From assembly GCF_003075075.1 (NCBI RefSeq), contig NZ_QCYM01000009.1, positions 116,569-180,568 on the forward strand: DNA of 64,000 nt, given 5' to 3'. This document shows positions 19,190 through 27,182 of the stretch, one piece after another. The notes beneath the pieces are model-generated. The model saw only the letters and a list, made by a program, of their open reading frames with translations. It was not told where the DNA came from and made no database searches. The position numbers and the translations under genes are program-made. Source of the DNA: Labrenzia sp. 011 (lineage in GTDB: Bacteria; Pseudomonadota; Alphaproteobacteria; Rhizobiales; Stappiaceae). The first letter of the stretch is position 1, and each line of letters starts with the position of its first letter.

Positions 19190-20758
19190 ATGGATTTCAT
19201 TCGCGGAGATTTCAATCCGACGGTGCTGCTCGAGTGTCTGGCCTCGTCCATTCACCAGGGCATTTCGGTCATCGACCGTGATCTCAATGTGATCCTGATG
19301 AACCAGACGGCGCTGGAGCTGCTCCAGCTGCCCGATAACCTCCTGAGCGATGACCCGAGACTTGAAAACGTGTTCCGCTACAATGCGGAACGCGGCGACT
19401 ACGGGCCGGGAGAACCGGACGTGCTCGTTCGGGAGCGGATCGATCTCGCCCGGCTTTTTCTGCCGCACGACTTCACCCGCAAGCGGCCGGACGGCGCGAT
19501 CCTTCGCATTCAGGGGACGCCCGTCCAATGCGGCGGTTTCGTCACGACCTATACGGACGTGACACTGGAGCATGAACAGGAAAAGGCCCTGAAAGCGGCG
19601 CGCGACCGATTGGAGAGCAGGCTTGACGAGCGGTCACGGGAGCTGGGGGCCAATCGCGATCTGCTTCTCAACTCGATAAACGCCATCAAGGACGGCTTTG
19701 CGGTGACCGACTCCGAAGGCCGGGTGGTGCTCGCCAACAACAGGATGTTCGATATCTATCCGGACTTGCCGGCGCTGCTGGCCAGGAAAGCCCATGTCAG
19801 CGAAGTGTTCAAATCCGTTTTTCCCGACGACCCGGACCGGGATCTGGAAGACGTCGCCGACTGCGAGAGCATGTGGTCGGAACGCCGGTTTCCCGACGGG
19901 TGCTGGTATCGGATCACCCGCACCAGAACGGAAGACGGCGGGCTGCTGGCTGTCTATTCGGATATCTCCTCCTACAAGGAGCAGCACGCGGTGCTGCAGA
20001 GCCATACGGACGAACTGGTCCGGCACCTGAGAAAAGAAAAAGAAGTCAACGAGATGCAGCGCGAATTCGTCTCCATGGCGTCGCACGAGTTCAGGACGCC
20101 TCTGGCGATCATCGACAGCAATGCGCAGCGGATCCTGCGGAAAGCAGACAGGCTGAAGCCCGAAGTGCTCGTTGAACGTCTCGGGAACATCCGGGATTCG
20201 GTGGAGCGGATGCAGTATCTCATCGACCGTTTTCTGAATTTCTCCCAGTCCCAGTCCGTGGGGATGGATATCCGGCGCGAACCTGTTTCGCTGCAGCAGC
20301 TCGTTCTGGCGGTGTGCAAGCGTCAGGAAGGGATCGCAAGGGATCGCAGCTTCCTGATCGATGTGGAAAATCTTCCGGAGTTCATGGATCTGGACAAGAA
20401 GCTGATGGAGCAGGGGCTTTCGAACCTGATCTCGAACGCCGTCAAGTATTCGTCCGAGGCGTCGACGATCGCCGTGATCGGTTCGGAAATGGACGGCAAG
20501 GCCGTGATTTCCGTTCGGGACGAAGGCGTGGGAATTCCGCGGGACGAAATTCCAAAGATCTTCAACCGCTACTTCCGCGCCTCCACCTCAAGCGGAATCG
20601 CCGGCACCGGTATCGGTCTCAACCTGACGAAAATGATCGTGCAGAAACACGGCGGCAGGATTCACGTTGAAAGCGAGGTCGGAAAGGGCACGACCATCAC
20701 CTTGTCGATGCCGGTGGTCGGTCGCCGGGCCGGACATGCGCAGGCAAAGGCAAGTTAA
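19190..20758 (+). CDS. Soluble PAS-domain sensor histidine kinase
   Basis: A 522-aa kinase with no TM helix or signal peptide, so it senses an intracellular cue. Layout: a first PAS domain (about residues 12-125, opening with IHQGISVIDRDLNVILMN), a coiled linker (about 128-160), and a second PAS domain (about 160-265). HisKA follows with the H-box SMASHEFRTPL (H299 predicted to be phosphorylated), then HATPase_c with the N-box LSNLISNAVKYS, DEGVGIP and GTGIGLNLTK. All catalytic boxes look intact. The response regulator starts 100 bases later and is the likely partner. ATG 19190 has only a weak GGAA ahead of it. The signal detected is unknown. Confidence 0.92.
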   Translation: MDFIRGDFNPTVLLECLASSIHQGISVIDRDLNVILMNQTALELLQLPDNLLSDDPRLENVFRYNAERGDYGPGEPDVLVRERIDLARLFLPHDFTRKRPDGAILRIQGTPVQCGGFVTTYTDVTLEHEQEKALKAARDRLESRLDERSRELGANRDLLLNSINAIKDGFAVTDSEGRVVLANNRMFDIYPDLPALLARKAHVSEVFKSVFPDDPDRDLEDVADCESMWSERRFPDGCWYRITRTRTEDGGLLAVYSDISSYKEQHAVLQSHTDELVRHLRKEKEVNEMQREFVSMASHEFRTPLAIIDSNAQRILRKADRLKPEVLVERLGNIRDSVERMQYLIDRFLNFSQSQSVGMDIRREPVSLQQLVLAVCKRQEGIARDRSFLIDVENLPEFMDLDKKLMEQGLSNLISNAVKYSSEASTIAVIGSEMDGKAVISVRDEGVGIPRDEIPKIFNRYFRASTSSGIAGTGIGLNLTKMIVQKHGGRIHVESEVGKGTTITLSMPVVGRRAGHAQAKAS

Positions 20759-20858
20759 GGTGTGAATTCTATCCGTTGCATCTTCATTTTTGAGTTCTCA
20801 CCCCAGACGACCTTCCTTGACGGTCGAAATCAGCACACGGTTCAGGAGCGGAACACGC

Positions 20859-21677
20859 ATGTCAAAAGTGGCCAGGATATTGTGCGTCGAGGACGAGGAT
20901 ATGCTCCTTCAGGATCTGAAGGAGGAACTCGAAGACGAAAACTACGAGGTGCTGACGGCAAAAAACGGGCATGCCGCCCTGGAGGTGCTGAAAAGCGAGA
21001 AGCCGGATCTGATCATCAGCGACATGATGATGCCGAAACTGGATGGGCCGGGGATGCTGACGCATATCCGCTCCAACCGGCCCAGCCTGAACGATGTTCC
21101 TGTTATCTTCCTGACGGCCAAGGCAACCCGCGCCGACCTGATCGAAGGCAAGCGGCTCGGGGTGGACGACTATCTGACCAAGCCCGTCGACTATGACCTG
21201 CTGCTGGCGACCGTCGAGGCGAATCTCGGACAGGTTCTGCGCCTGAGAAAACAGAGCCAGTTGAAGCTTCGCCGCATCTACAATGCAATCCAGAAGCAAA
21301 GGGCGACTTCGGAGGAGTTGCGCGTCAGTTTCATCGTTCAGAACCCGAGGTCCGTCCAGCCGATATTGAACGCGCTCAATGAGCTGGGGTGCGTCGTTTC
21401 CGTGATTTCCGAGGACCAGCTCGTCAAACGCAGCTTTTCGCTCAACACCACGGACATACTGTTCATTGTCTACAGCAAGGTGGTTCATTACTATCTGAAG
21501 TATGTCACCGAGGACATCGGCACGGACTGGGACGGTGTTTCAGTCTTGCTGGCCCCGCCCAAACTGTCGGCGGAACAGCGTGCCTGCATCAAGGATGCGG
21601 GAATCAGCGATACGATCGAGTATCCCTATCCGCCGATCGAAGTGTTCAAGCTGCTGATGCGGCGGATGAAGGCCTGA
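20859..21677 (+). CDS. Response regulator with receiver domain and atypical second alpha/beta domain
   Basis: The first 120 residues of this 272-aa protein are a standard receiver: acidic EDED at 11-14, phospho-acceptor D55 in ISDMMMPKLDG, a LTAKAT switch threonine and TKP lysine. A helical linker (about 122-148) follows. Residues about 150-272 carry no DNA-binding, GGDEF or enzymatic motif that I recognise. They read as alternating strands and helices (FIVQN, VVSVISE, DILFIVYSK, VSVLLAPP, ending EYPYPPIEVFKLLMRRM) much like a second receiver lacking its acidic pocket. Output is therefore probably by protein-protein contact. ATG 20859 is preceded by AGGAG. It forms a pair with the upstream kinase. 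Confidence 0.9.
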   Translation: MSKVARILCVEDEDMLLQDLKEELEDENYEVLTAKNGHAALEVLKSEKPDLIISDMMMPKLDGPGMLTHIRSNRPSLNDVPVIFLTAKATRADLIEGKRLGVDDYLTKPVDYDLLLATVEANLGQVLRLRKQSQLKLRRIYNAIQKQRATSEELRVSFIVQNPRSVQPILNALNELGCVVSVISEDQLVKRSFSLNTTDILFIVYSKVVHYYLKYVTEDIGTDWDGVSVLLAPPKLSAEQRACIKDAGISDTIEYPYPPIEVFKLLMRRMKA

Positions 21678-21721
21678 CAGCTTCCGGGTGTCCGGTTCCG
21701 GACAGGTCCGTGCGCATCAAA

Positions 21722-21743
21722 AAACCCCGCCGGAGCGGGGTTT
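21722..21743. terminator. Bidirectional intrinsic terminator
   Basis: AAACCCCGC at 21722-21730 and GCGGGGTTT at 21735-21743 form a perfect 9-bp stem with loop CGGA, flanked by an A-run on the left. It separates the plus-strand response regulator from the minus-strand infC. On the minus strand the stem runs into TTTTTT, making it a good infC terminator; on the plus strand the TTT is shorter. Confidence 0.88.
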
Positions 21744-21767
21744 GAAGTTCTCGGTCTGCGAAGGGAT

Positions 21768-22307
21768 CTATTTGATCGGCGCCAGAATCATCACCATCTG
21801 ACGGCCTTCCAGCTTCGGGGAAGCCTCAACCTTGGCAATCTCTGCGGTCTCGTCACGGACCTTGTTCAGAAGTTTCATGCCGAGATCCTGGTGGGCCATT
21901 TCGCGGCCCCGGAAACGGAGTGTGACCTTCACCTTGTCGCCTTCGCTGAAGAAGCGCAGCATGCTCTTCATCTTCACCTCATAATCATGGGTGTCGATGT
22001 TCGGCCGCATCTTGATCTCCTTGATCTCGACGACCTTCTGCTTCTTGCGGGCTTCTGCAGCTTTTTTCTGAGCCTGGTACTTGTACCGGCCGTAGTCCAG
22101 GATCTTGCAGACGGGTGGATTGGCATTCGGCTGGATCTCGACCAGATCCATGCCTGCTTCCATCGCGATATTCATCGCTTCTTCTGTCAGCACGACGCCG
22201 CGGTTGGCGCCTTCATGATCAATCAACTGGACTTCGCGAACGCGAATTTCGTGGTTCGTGCGCGGGCCTTCCTTCGTGGGAGGCGGGGCGCGGAATGGAC
22301 GGCGAAT
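21768..22307 (-). CDS. infC: Translation initiation factor IF-3 (ATT start codon)
   Basis: IF-3 keeps ribosomal subunits apart and checks start codons. Family residues are plain: [21 protein letters not shown], the linker rich in [13 protein letters not shown], and [16 protein letters not shown] naive reading starts at TTG 22226 and misses the conserved N-terminus. Reading upstream in frame gives [17 protein letters not shown] directly after an ATT codon at 22305-22307, with AGAGGAG about 9 bases before it. ATT is the well-known, self-limiting start of infC in E. coli, so I place the start there (179 aa, the normal length). rpmI and rplT do not follow; the gene ends at a terminator. Confidence 0.95.
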   Translation of the reverse strand: MRRPFRAPPPTKEGPRTNHEIRVREVQLIDHEGANRGVVLTEEAMNIAMEAGMDLVEIQPNANPPVCKILDYGRYKYQAQKKAAEARKKQKVVEIKEIKMRPNIDTHDYEVKMKSMLRFFSEGDKVKVTLRFRGREMAHQDLGMKLLNKVRDETAEIAKVEASPKLEGRQMVMILAPIK

Positions 22308-22402
22308 GGTCGCAATCTCCTCTATCGTTTCAACGCGGTGCTAGAACAACCCGCAGACAGGCGGATGTGCCTGATTGCGGAAAAGTTGCCCGGATCTCTA
22401 TC

Positions 22403-22446
22403 CCGGAGCACCTTGTCCGCGCCCAAAGGGACGCAGGATGCTCCGG
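22403..22446 (-). promoter_or_regulatory. Hairpin in the presumed infC leader
   Basis: CCGGAGCA at 22403-22410 pairs perfectly with TGCTCCGG at 22439-22446, with further partial pairing (GTCC with GGAC) inside. It lies about 100 bases upstream of the infC ATT start on the minus strand, within a 410-base gap to the next gene. It may be a leader structure or part of the promoter region; no function can be proven from sequence. Confidence 0.35.
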
Positions 22447-22719
22447 TCTCTGGCTTTCCACATACACAAAAAGCCTCGGAACTCGTGTACCAAGGTGCTT
22501 GTTGCGCAAGTCCTAACGCCAGCCACAAGCTCCTGCGAAAGCGGCAAAAAGTCAACCGAAATCGGCGATTTTCGCGTTTTCCGCGGCCCTTTGACCCGGC
22601 TGAACCGGATTCAGGGCCGGACGCTTCCGTTGATTTCCCGAGTCGGCAAGCGCGGTTGTAATCCGCAGGACAATGGCTCAAGTAAGGATGGCGTTCCCCA
22701 ATTCAAGGAAGGATGGGCT

Positions 22720-23175
22720 TTGGACGGCGGAAAATTTCTGTTTCAGCTCCTCAGGATCGTGTGCGGTTTTGTTCTGGCCCTTCTTGTTTGCGGGCTGTTC
22801 CTTGCGTGGGGCCTGTTTCGCGTGACGCATCCGGATCAGGATCCGCTCGCCTTTATCGCAATGACGATATCCGGGCTGGTCGGTGCGAGTGTCATCGGGG
22901 CGACTGTCCTGGTGCCCGCTGCGGTGCTGATTGTCCTTGCGGAAGCCATGCGCCTGAGAAGTCTGGTGTTTCACGTCGCCGCAGCCGGCGGACTTGCGTT
23001 CCTGATCTGGACGCTTGGCTCGGAAACGGGGACGACGGACTGGCGGCCGGGAAGCCCGGTTGTCCTGGCTGCCGGTTTCATGGGAGGCGCCGTCTACTGG
23101 CTGATCGCCGGCAGGAAGTCGGGAACCTGGTTCGACGGGCAAGGTTCCGGCAAAGAAACGCAGACCCGGGATTAA
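22720..23175 (+). CDS. Small hypothetical membrane protein
   Basis: About 151 aa with four predicted TM helices (about residues 5-27, 42-70, 78-98 and 108-125) and a short charged tail. I recognise no family. The frame is open far upstream to 22375, but that part is polar, cysteine-containing and overlaps the infC leader. TTG 22720 with AAGGAAGGA about 8 bases upstream and an immediate hydrophobic helix is the more believable start. It converges on and overlaps the DUF1232 gene by 4 bases. The start and even the gene itself remain moderately certain. Confidence 0.6.
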   Translation: MDGGKFLFQLLRIVCGFVLALLVCGLFLAWGLFRVTHPDQDPLAFIAMTISGLVGASVIGATVLVPAAVLIVLAEAMRLRSLVFHVAAAGGLAFLIWTLGSETGTTDWRPGSPVVLAAGFMGGAVYWLIAGRKSGTWFDGQGSGKETQTRD

Positions 23176-23564
23176 ACCCCGGCCGGGTCTTTCAGGTCGC
23201 CGTCCTTGAGTGCCTCGCGGGCTGCCTGGTAATGATCCTCATGCATGTGGCCGCGGATCATGGCTATGGCCGCCATCAGGATCGTGGCATCGTCTCCGAA
23301 GCCGATTCCGATCAGGAAATCCGGCACTGCGTCAATCGGCAGGACGAAATAGGCAAGTGCGGCGATGAGTGTCGCCCGCACCTTGACCGGTGTCGCCGGA
23401 TCCATCGCACAATAATATCCGGCAACGATGTCCTCCATGAAGGGGACCTGCCGGACAGCCTTGCGTGCCGTCGCCAGCAGCTTCCTGCGGATGGTCTGTC
23501 GTTGCTCTTCTTCCGGACCGAGGAATTCGGGGTCGAATCCCAGATCCTCGAAAGTCGTATCCAT
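23172..23564 (-). CDS. YkvA/DUF1232 family membrane protein
   Basis: A 130-aa protein of the YkvA (DUF1232) family, marked by YFVLPIDAVPDFLIGIGFGDDATILMAA, where the PIDxxPD stretch followed by GxxDD defines the family. A hydrophobic segment spans about residues 62-85 and a second about 90-103, so it is probably membrane-associated. No molecular role is established for the family. It ends 4 bases into the end of the convergent upstream gene, and an 8-bp palindrome (23601-23617) lies just upstream of its start. Confidence 0.85.
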   Translation of the reverse strand: MDTTFEDLGFDPEFLGPEEEQRQTIRRKLLATARKAVRQVPFMEDIVAGYYCAMDPATPVKVRATLIAALAYFVLPIDAVPDFLIGIGFGDDATILMAAIAMIRGHMHEDHYQAAREALKDGDLKDPAGV

Positions 23565-23648
23565 ATCGTTTCCCGCGATTGGTTTCAGACCTCCAACATA
23601 GGACCGCCCGGCGGTCCGTTCAATGCGGAGCGCATTTCCGGGGGCAGC

Positions 23649-23897
23649 CTAGAGCGTCGCCGGACTTGTCTCGTCCGCGTCCTGCAGCGTGTCATGTCCG
23701 AGTTTTTCCAGCGCCAGATCGATCTCGCGCAGGCCGGACGGGGTGCGGTTCTCGCTCACCATCGGACCTTCGGTGGCGGCGCGTTCCAGAGCGCGTGCAT
23801 CCGCCCGCATGCCGAGAAGCTCGGCTATCTTGTCTTCCGAGCTGCGGGAGCTGTCATTCAGAATTGCGGCGATCCGTTCATCAATGCGGTTGGTCAT
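23649..23897 (-). CDS. Small hypothetical acidic helical protein
   Basis: An 82-aa soluble protein of unknown function with predicted helices at about residues 3-30 and 60-72, net acidic, without cysteine or a membrane segment. I selected ATG 23897 because AAGGAGAA lies 6 bases upstream, a textbook ribosome-binding site; the longer frame to 23996 would run through a large inverted repeat. It follows the host-attachment-type gene on the same strand, 122 bases away, so the two may be co-transcribed. Confidence 0.65.
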   Translation of the reverse strand: MTNRIDERIAAILNDSSRSSEDKIAELLGMRADARALERAATEGPMVSENRTPSGLREIDLALEKLGHDTLQDADETSPATL

Positions 23898-23918
23898 GAG
23901 TTTTCTCCTTGAATGGCG

Positions 23919-24008
23919 GCCAAAGACGGCGCCGTGAGCGTGATGCCGGAACAGGGGCCTGCCCCGCATCCGAGTTCCGTTCGACCCGGCGGGCAAGCCG
24001 TCTTTGGC
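23919..24008 (-). repeat. Long inverted repeat between two small minus-strand genes
   Basis: GCCAAAGACGGC at 23919-23930 pairs perfectly with GCCGTCTTTGGC at 23997-24008. Inside the 66-base spacer a second hairpin can form from GGGGC and GCCCC near 23954-23965. The right arm lies 11 bases beyond the stop of the host-attachment-type gene and the left arm ends just before the SD of the 82-aa gene. It could be a stop for the first gene, a leader structure for the second, or an mRNA-processing site. Confidence 0.6.
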
Positions 24009-24019
24009 GCCCGTCGATG

Positions 24020-24475
24020 TCAGGCGGCACCCAGGATCAGTTTTTCGATTTCGTCCACCGGGTGGTTTGTCAGGTCCTTGCCGATTTCAGCAAGGATGCG
24101 CGCATTGACCTCCTTGTGCAGTTCCTTGCGGATCTGGCCAAGAACGGATGGGGCGGCCACGAGCACCATCTGGCTGAAGTCCCCCTTGTGGGCGCGCTTG
24201 TAGAGAATGTCCGCAAGATCCGAAGCGAAATTGTCTTCCGCGAGCTGATGCCAGTCGGTTTCCGCAACCGCGCTGCGATGGCCCTGGGGGCCGTCGCTCT
24301 TGCGGCCGGGGCGGTCGGTGCACTGGTCACGGCTGGGCGGATTGTCCTGTTCCTCTTTCCTGAAGATCTCGAGGTTGGGAAACTTTTCGTCCCCTTCATT
24401 GCGCAGGAAAAGCGCCTTGGCGCCGTCCGCGACCACGACCCAACCGCCGTGTTTCAACCGGATCAATTCACTCAT
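24020..24475 (-). CDS. Host attachment protein family (baeRF-like) protein
   Basis: A 151-aa protein resembling the family annotated as required for attachment to host cells (COG5622), whose fold is related to a domain of archaeal/eukaryotic release factor. The opening ELIRLKHGGWVVVADGAKALFLRNEGDEKFPNLE and the later FSQMVLVAAPSVLGQIRKEL then EIGKDLTNHPVDEIEKLI are typical. The middle (about residues 43-70) is polar and likely disordered. The family name comes from Agrobacterium work; the true molecular action is unknown and may involve ribosomes. ATG 24475 has GAGGAG 8 bases upstream. Confidence 0.85.
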   Translation of the reverse strand: MSELIRLKHGGWVVVADGAKALFLRNEGDEKFPNLEIFRKEEQDNPPSRDQCTDRPGRKSDGPQGHRSAVAETDWHQLAEDNFASDLADILYKRAHKGDFSQMVLVAAPSVLGQIRKELHKEVNARILAEIGKDLTNHPVDEIEKLILGAA

Positions 24476-24777
24476 TTTCCATCTCCTCGCTCTGTCGGGG
24501 CCCATGGGGGATCAACGGGGCCGGAGCCGATCCGTTCCACGAATGCCCGGTGCCTGTTGCCTACAGGCGTCTGTCCGGAGCCGTAAAGCCGCCTGTCTGC
24601 GGCGTGCGACGGGGGCAGGACTGGTTCCGTGCCTCATCCCGGCATATTTCATATAATGGCTGGATTCATCGAATTGAATGTTCCGACCGGCAGAAACCCT
24701 GCGGGCGGGAACCCCGCGAGCACTGAGCCGTTTGTCAATGAGACGTTTCCAAACGCGAAAAGGTCGTCACAGAAGCA

Positions 24778-25275
24778 ATGTTCGAGCAGATCCAGTCCGA
24801 ATTCGCCCTCAATTTCCAGGCCTTGCCTGTCCCGATCGTGATGGTGCGCATGATCGCCGCAATCCTTCTGGGCGGAGTGATCGGCTTCGAACGGGAAGGG
24901 CGCGGCAAGGATGCCGGTCTGCGGACCCATATGCTGATCGCGCTTGCCTCCTGTCTGTTCCTTCTGATCAGCCAGGAACTCGCGGAGCTGTCCTACGGCG
25001 GCGGGGCCGAAAAACAGGTCGACCCGTTGCGTCTTGTGGAAGCGGTGACCGCCGGGGTGGCATTCCTTTCCGCTGGCCTGATCTTCGCGCGAAACGGCAC
25101 GGTGAAAAATGTCACCACAGGCGCGTCCATGTGGCTGTCGGGCGCTGTCGGCATGGCATGCGGAGCCGGACAGATCGGTCTGGGGTTTGTTGCCACCGTC
25201 CTTGTGGTGATCGTTCTTGCCGTCGTCGGCCTGCTGGAAAGACGGCTGCCCGGCCGGTCCGGTCCGCCCCGTTGA
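24778..25275 (+). CDS. MgtC/SapB family membrane protein
   Basis: A 165-aa inner-membrane protein with the MgtC/SapB N-terminal domain: VRMIAAILLGGVIGFERE, then GLRTHMLIALASCLF, a loop, and AVTAGVAFLSAGLIFARNG, ending with GASMWLSGAVGMACGAG. About five TM helices. MgtC proteins help survival in low Mg2+ and in macrophages and in some species restrain the F-ATPase; short forms like this one lack the C-terminal ACT-like domain of Salmonella MgtC, so the role may differ. It stands alone between the divergent host-attachment-type gene and a convergent dehydrogenase gene. Confidence 0.92.
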   Translation: MFEQIQSEFALNFQALPVPIVMVRMIAAILLGGVIGFEREGRGKDAGLRTHMLIALASCLFLLISQELAELSYGGGAEKQVDPLRLVEAVTAGVAFLSAGLIFARNGTVKNVTTGASMWLSGAVGMACGAGQIGLGFVATVLVVIVLAVVGLLERRLPGRSGPPR

Positions 25276-25331
25276 AGCGGTCAGACCGGGGTGGCAGACA
25301 CTGTCCCGCCCGGTGTCAGCTCGCGTGTCCC

Positions 25332-27020
25332 TCAGGCGTTGCCGCGTGTCTCCAGAAGGCGGCGGGCGATCACCTGGGCCTGGATTTCCGCTGCGCCTTC
25401 GAAAATATTCAGGATGCGGGCATCGCACAGGACCCGGGAGACGGGATATTCCAGCGCGAAACCGTTGCCGCCATGGATCTGCAGGGCATTGTCGGCGGCG
25501 GCCCAGGCGACCCGGGCCCCCAGCAGTTTTGCCATGCCTGCTTCCAGGTCGCAGCGTTTGCCGGAATCCTTCTGCCAGGAGGAAAAATAGGTGAGCTGGC
25601 GGGCGATCATCAGTTCGGTGGTCATCATGGCCAGCTTGTCGGAGACGCGCGGAAATTCGATCAGGGGCTTGCCGAACTGGATGCGTTCTTCCGCATAGCG
25701 CAGGCCGAGATCGAGCGCCGACTGGGCGACGCCCAGGGCCCTTGCCGCCGTCTGGATGCGGGCGCCCTCGAAGGTCTGCATGAGCTGCTTGAAGCCCTCA
25801 CCCTCCACCTGGCCGAGGAGGTTTTCTCCCTTTACCTCGAAGCCGTCAAAGGCGATCTCGTATTCCTTCATGCCCCGGTAGCCGAGCACCTCGATCTCGC
25901 CGCCGCTCATGCCCGTGGCCGGAAACGGGTCCTCGTCGGTGCCGCGCGGCTTTTCCGCGATGAACATGGACAGGCCCTTGTAACCCGGTTCGTCGGCATT
26001 GGTGCGGGCCAGCAGCGTCATGATGTCGGCGCGCACCGGGTGAGTGATCCAGGTCTTGTTGCCCGAGATCTTCCAGCTGTCGCCGTCCTTCACGGCCCGG
26101 GTCTTGAGGGAGGCCAGGTCGGAGCCGGTGTTGGGTTCGGTAAAGACGGCCGTGGGCAGGACCTCGCCGGAGGCAATCTTCGGCAGCCAGTGCTGTTTCT
26201 GCTCCTCCGTCCCGCCGCACAGGATAAGCTCGGCGGCGATTTCGGACCGGGTGCCGAGAGAGCCGACGCCGATATAGGCGCGGGACAGTTCCTCGGAGAC
26301 GACGCACATGGCTTCCTTGCCGAGGCCGAGGCCGCCATATCCCTCCGGGATGGTCAGGCCGAAAACGCCCAGCTCGGACATCTGTCCGACCACTTCGAGG
26401 GGGATATACTCGTTCTTCAGGTGCCACTCGTGGGCATGGGGGGCGACGGTATCCTGTGCAAAACGCCGCATCTCGTTGCGGATCTGCTCCATGGTCTCGT
26501 CCAGTCCGGGGTCTCCGAATGTCGAATGGCCGGCCTGATCCCGGATGAGCCGGGTGATTTCGCTCCGGACCGCGGGCGTGTTGCCAGTGCGGATAAGGGT
26601 TTCCACATCGTCCGTGCGGAAGCTGTCGGCCTCTTCCCGGACAATGCCCAGATCCGCGAGACGGACAGTTTCGCCCTGATTCATGGGAATGCCGCCGAAG
26701 ATCTGCGCCAGATACTCGGCGAATCCGAGCCGCACGATCCTGTCCTCCAGCGTGCCGTAACGGCTTTCCTCCCTGAGGCGTCTGGCATAGGCGTCGAGCT
26801 GGCGCAGGGAGTCCACATAGGTCGCCAGCCAGGCCAGCCCGTGGGTTGCCCGCTGTTCCTCTTCCATGCGCCGCGAGGAGATGCGGCCGTCTTCCGTCAC
26901 GTCCGCACGGACACGCTGCGCTGCGAGATCAAGCAGGCGGTCGAGGGTGGCAACGGCGGATGCGGTGTGTTCCGACAGGCTCTCCGGCGATTCTGCCGCC
27001 TGGATGGCTGCAGGGGACAT
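25332..27020 (-). CDS. mcd: Acyl-CoA dehydrogenase, probable (2S)-methylsuccinyl-CoA dehydrogenase
   Basis: A 562-aa FAD-dependent dehydrogenase, much longer than ordinary acyl-CoA dehydrogenases (about 380 aa). The extra 170 residues at the N-terminus (including FAEYLAQIFGGIPMNQGE) are a feature I associate with methylsuccinyl-CoA dehydrogenase of the ethylmalonyl-CoA pathway. The body has FGLTIPEGYGGLGLGKEAM, TEPNTGSDLASLKT, TWITHPVRAD and the C-terminal ALQIHGGNGFALEYPVSR. In that pathway it oxidises methylsuccinyl-CoA to mesaconyl-CoA during C2 assimilation. No other pathway gene is in the window. A generic acyl-CoA dehydrogenase is the alternative. Confidence 0.82.
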   Translation of the reverse strand: MSPAAIQAAESPESLSEHTASAVATLDRLLDLAAQRVRADVTEDGRISSRRMEEEQRATHGLAWLATYVDSLRQLDAYARRLREESRYGTLEDRIVRLGFAEYLAQIFGGIPMNQGETVRLADLGIVREEADSFRTDDVETLIRTGNTPAVRSEITRLIRDQAGHSTFGDPGLDETMEQIRNEMRRFAQDTVAPHAHEWHLKNEYIPLEVVGQMSELGVFGLTIPEGYGGLGLGKEAMCVVSEELSRAYIGVGSLGTRSEIAAELILCGGTEEQKQHWLPKIASGEVLPTAVFTEPNTGSDLASLKTRAVKDGDSWKISGNKTWITHPVRADIMTLLARTNADEPGYKGLSMFIAEKPRGTDEDPFPATGMSGGEIEVLGYRGMKEYEIAFDGFEVKGENLLGQVEGEGFKQLMQTFEGARIQTAARALGVAQSALDLGLRYAEERIQFGKPLIEFPRVSDKLAMMTTELMIARQLTYFSSWQKDSGKRCDLEAGMAKLLGARVAWAAADNALQIHGGNGFALEYPVSRVLCDARILNIFEGAAEIQAQVIARRLLETRGNA

Positions 27021-27182
27021 GGGCGTTCTCCGTTTTCATTTGTTGCGCACTGGCGCTTGTTGTTGAAGCTATGTTGCGTTGCACACCCGGATTTGTCGAG
27101 GCGGAATTTCTCCACCTTTTGGAGGGGGCGGATTTGCCTCTGCGCCCTTGACTAGCGCGCTGGAGCAAGGCCACATCGAAAC

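Noticed and set aside
19062..19292. 76-codon frame starting in the AT-rich island
   Set aside because: It overlaps the histidine kinase start in another frame, changes from hydrophobic to random, and lacks an SD.
22375..22719. N-terminal extension of the small membrane protein at 22720
   Set aside because: The extension is polar, has no SD and overlaps the infC upstream region; the hydrophobic protein with a good SD starts at 22720.
23601..23617. 8-bp palindrome GGACCGCC/GGCGGTCC as a terminator
   Set aside because: One-base loop cannot close as a normal hairpin with all pairs and there is no T-run; not listed as a terminator.
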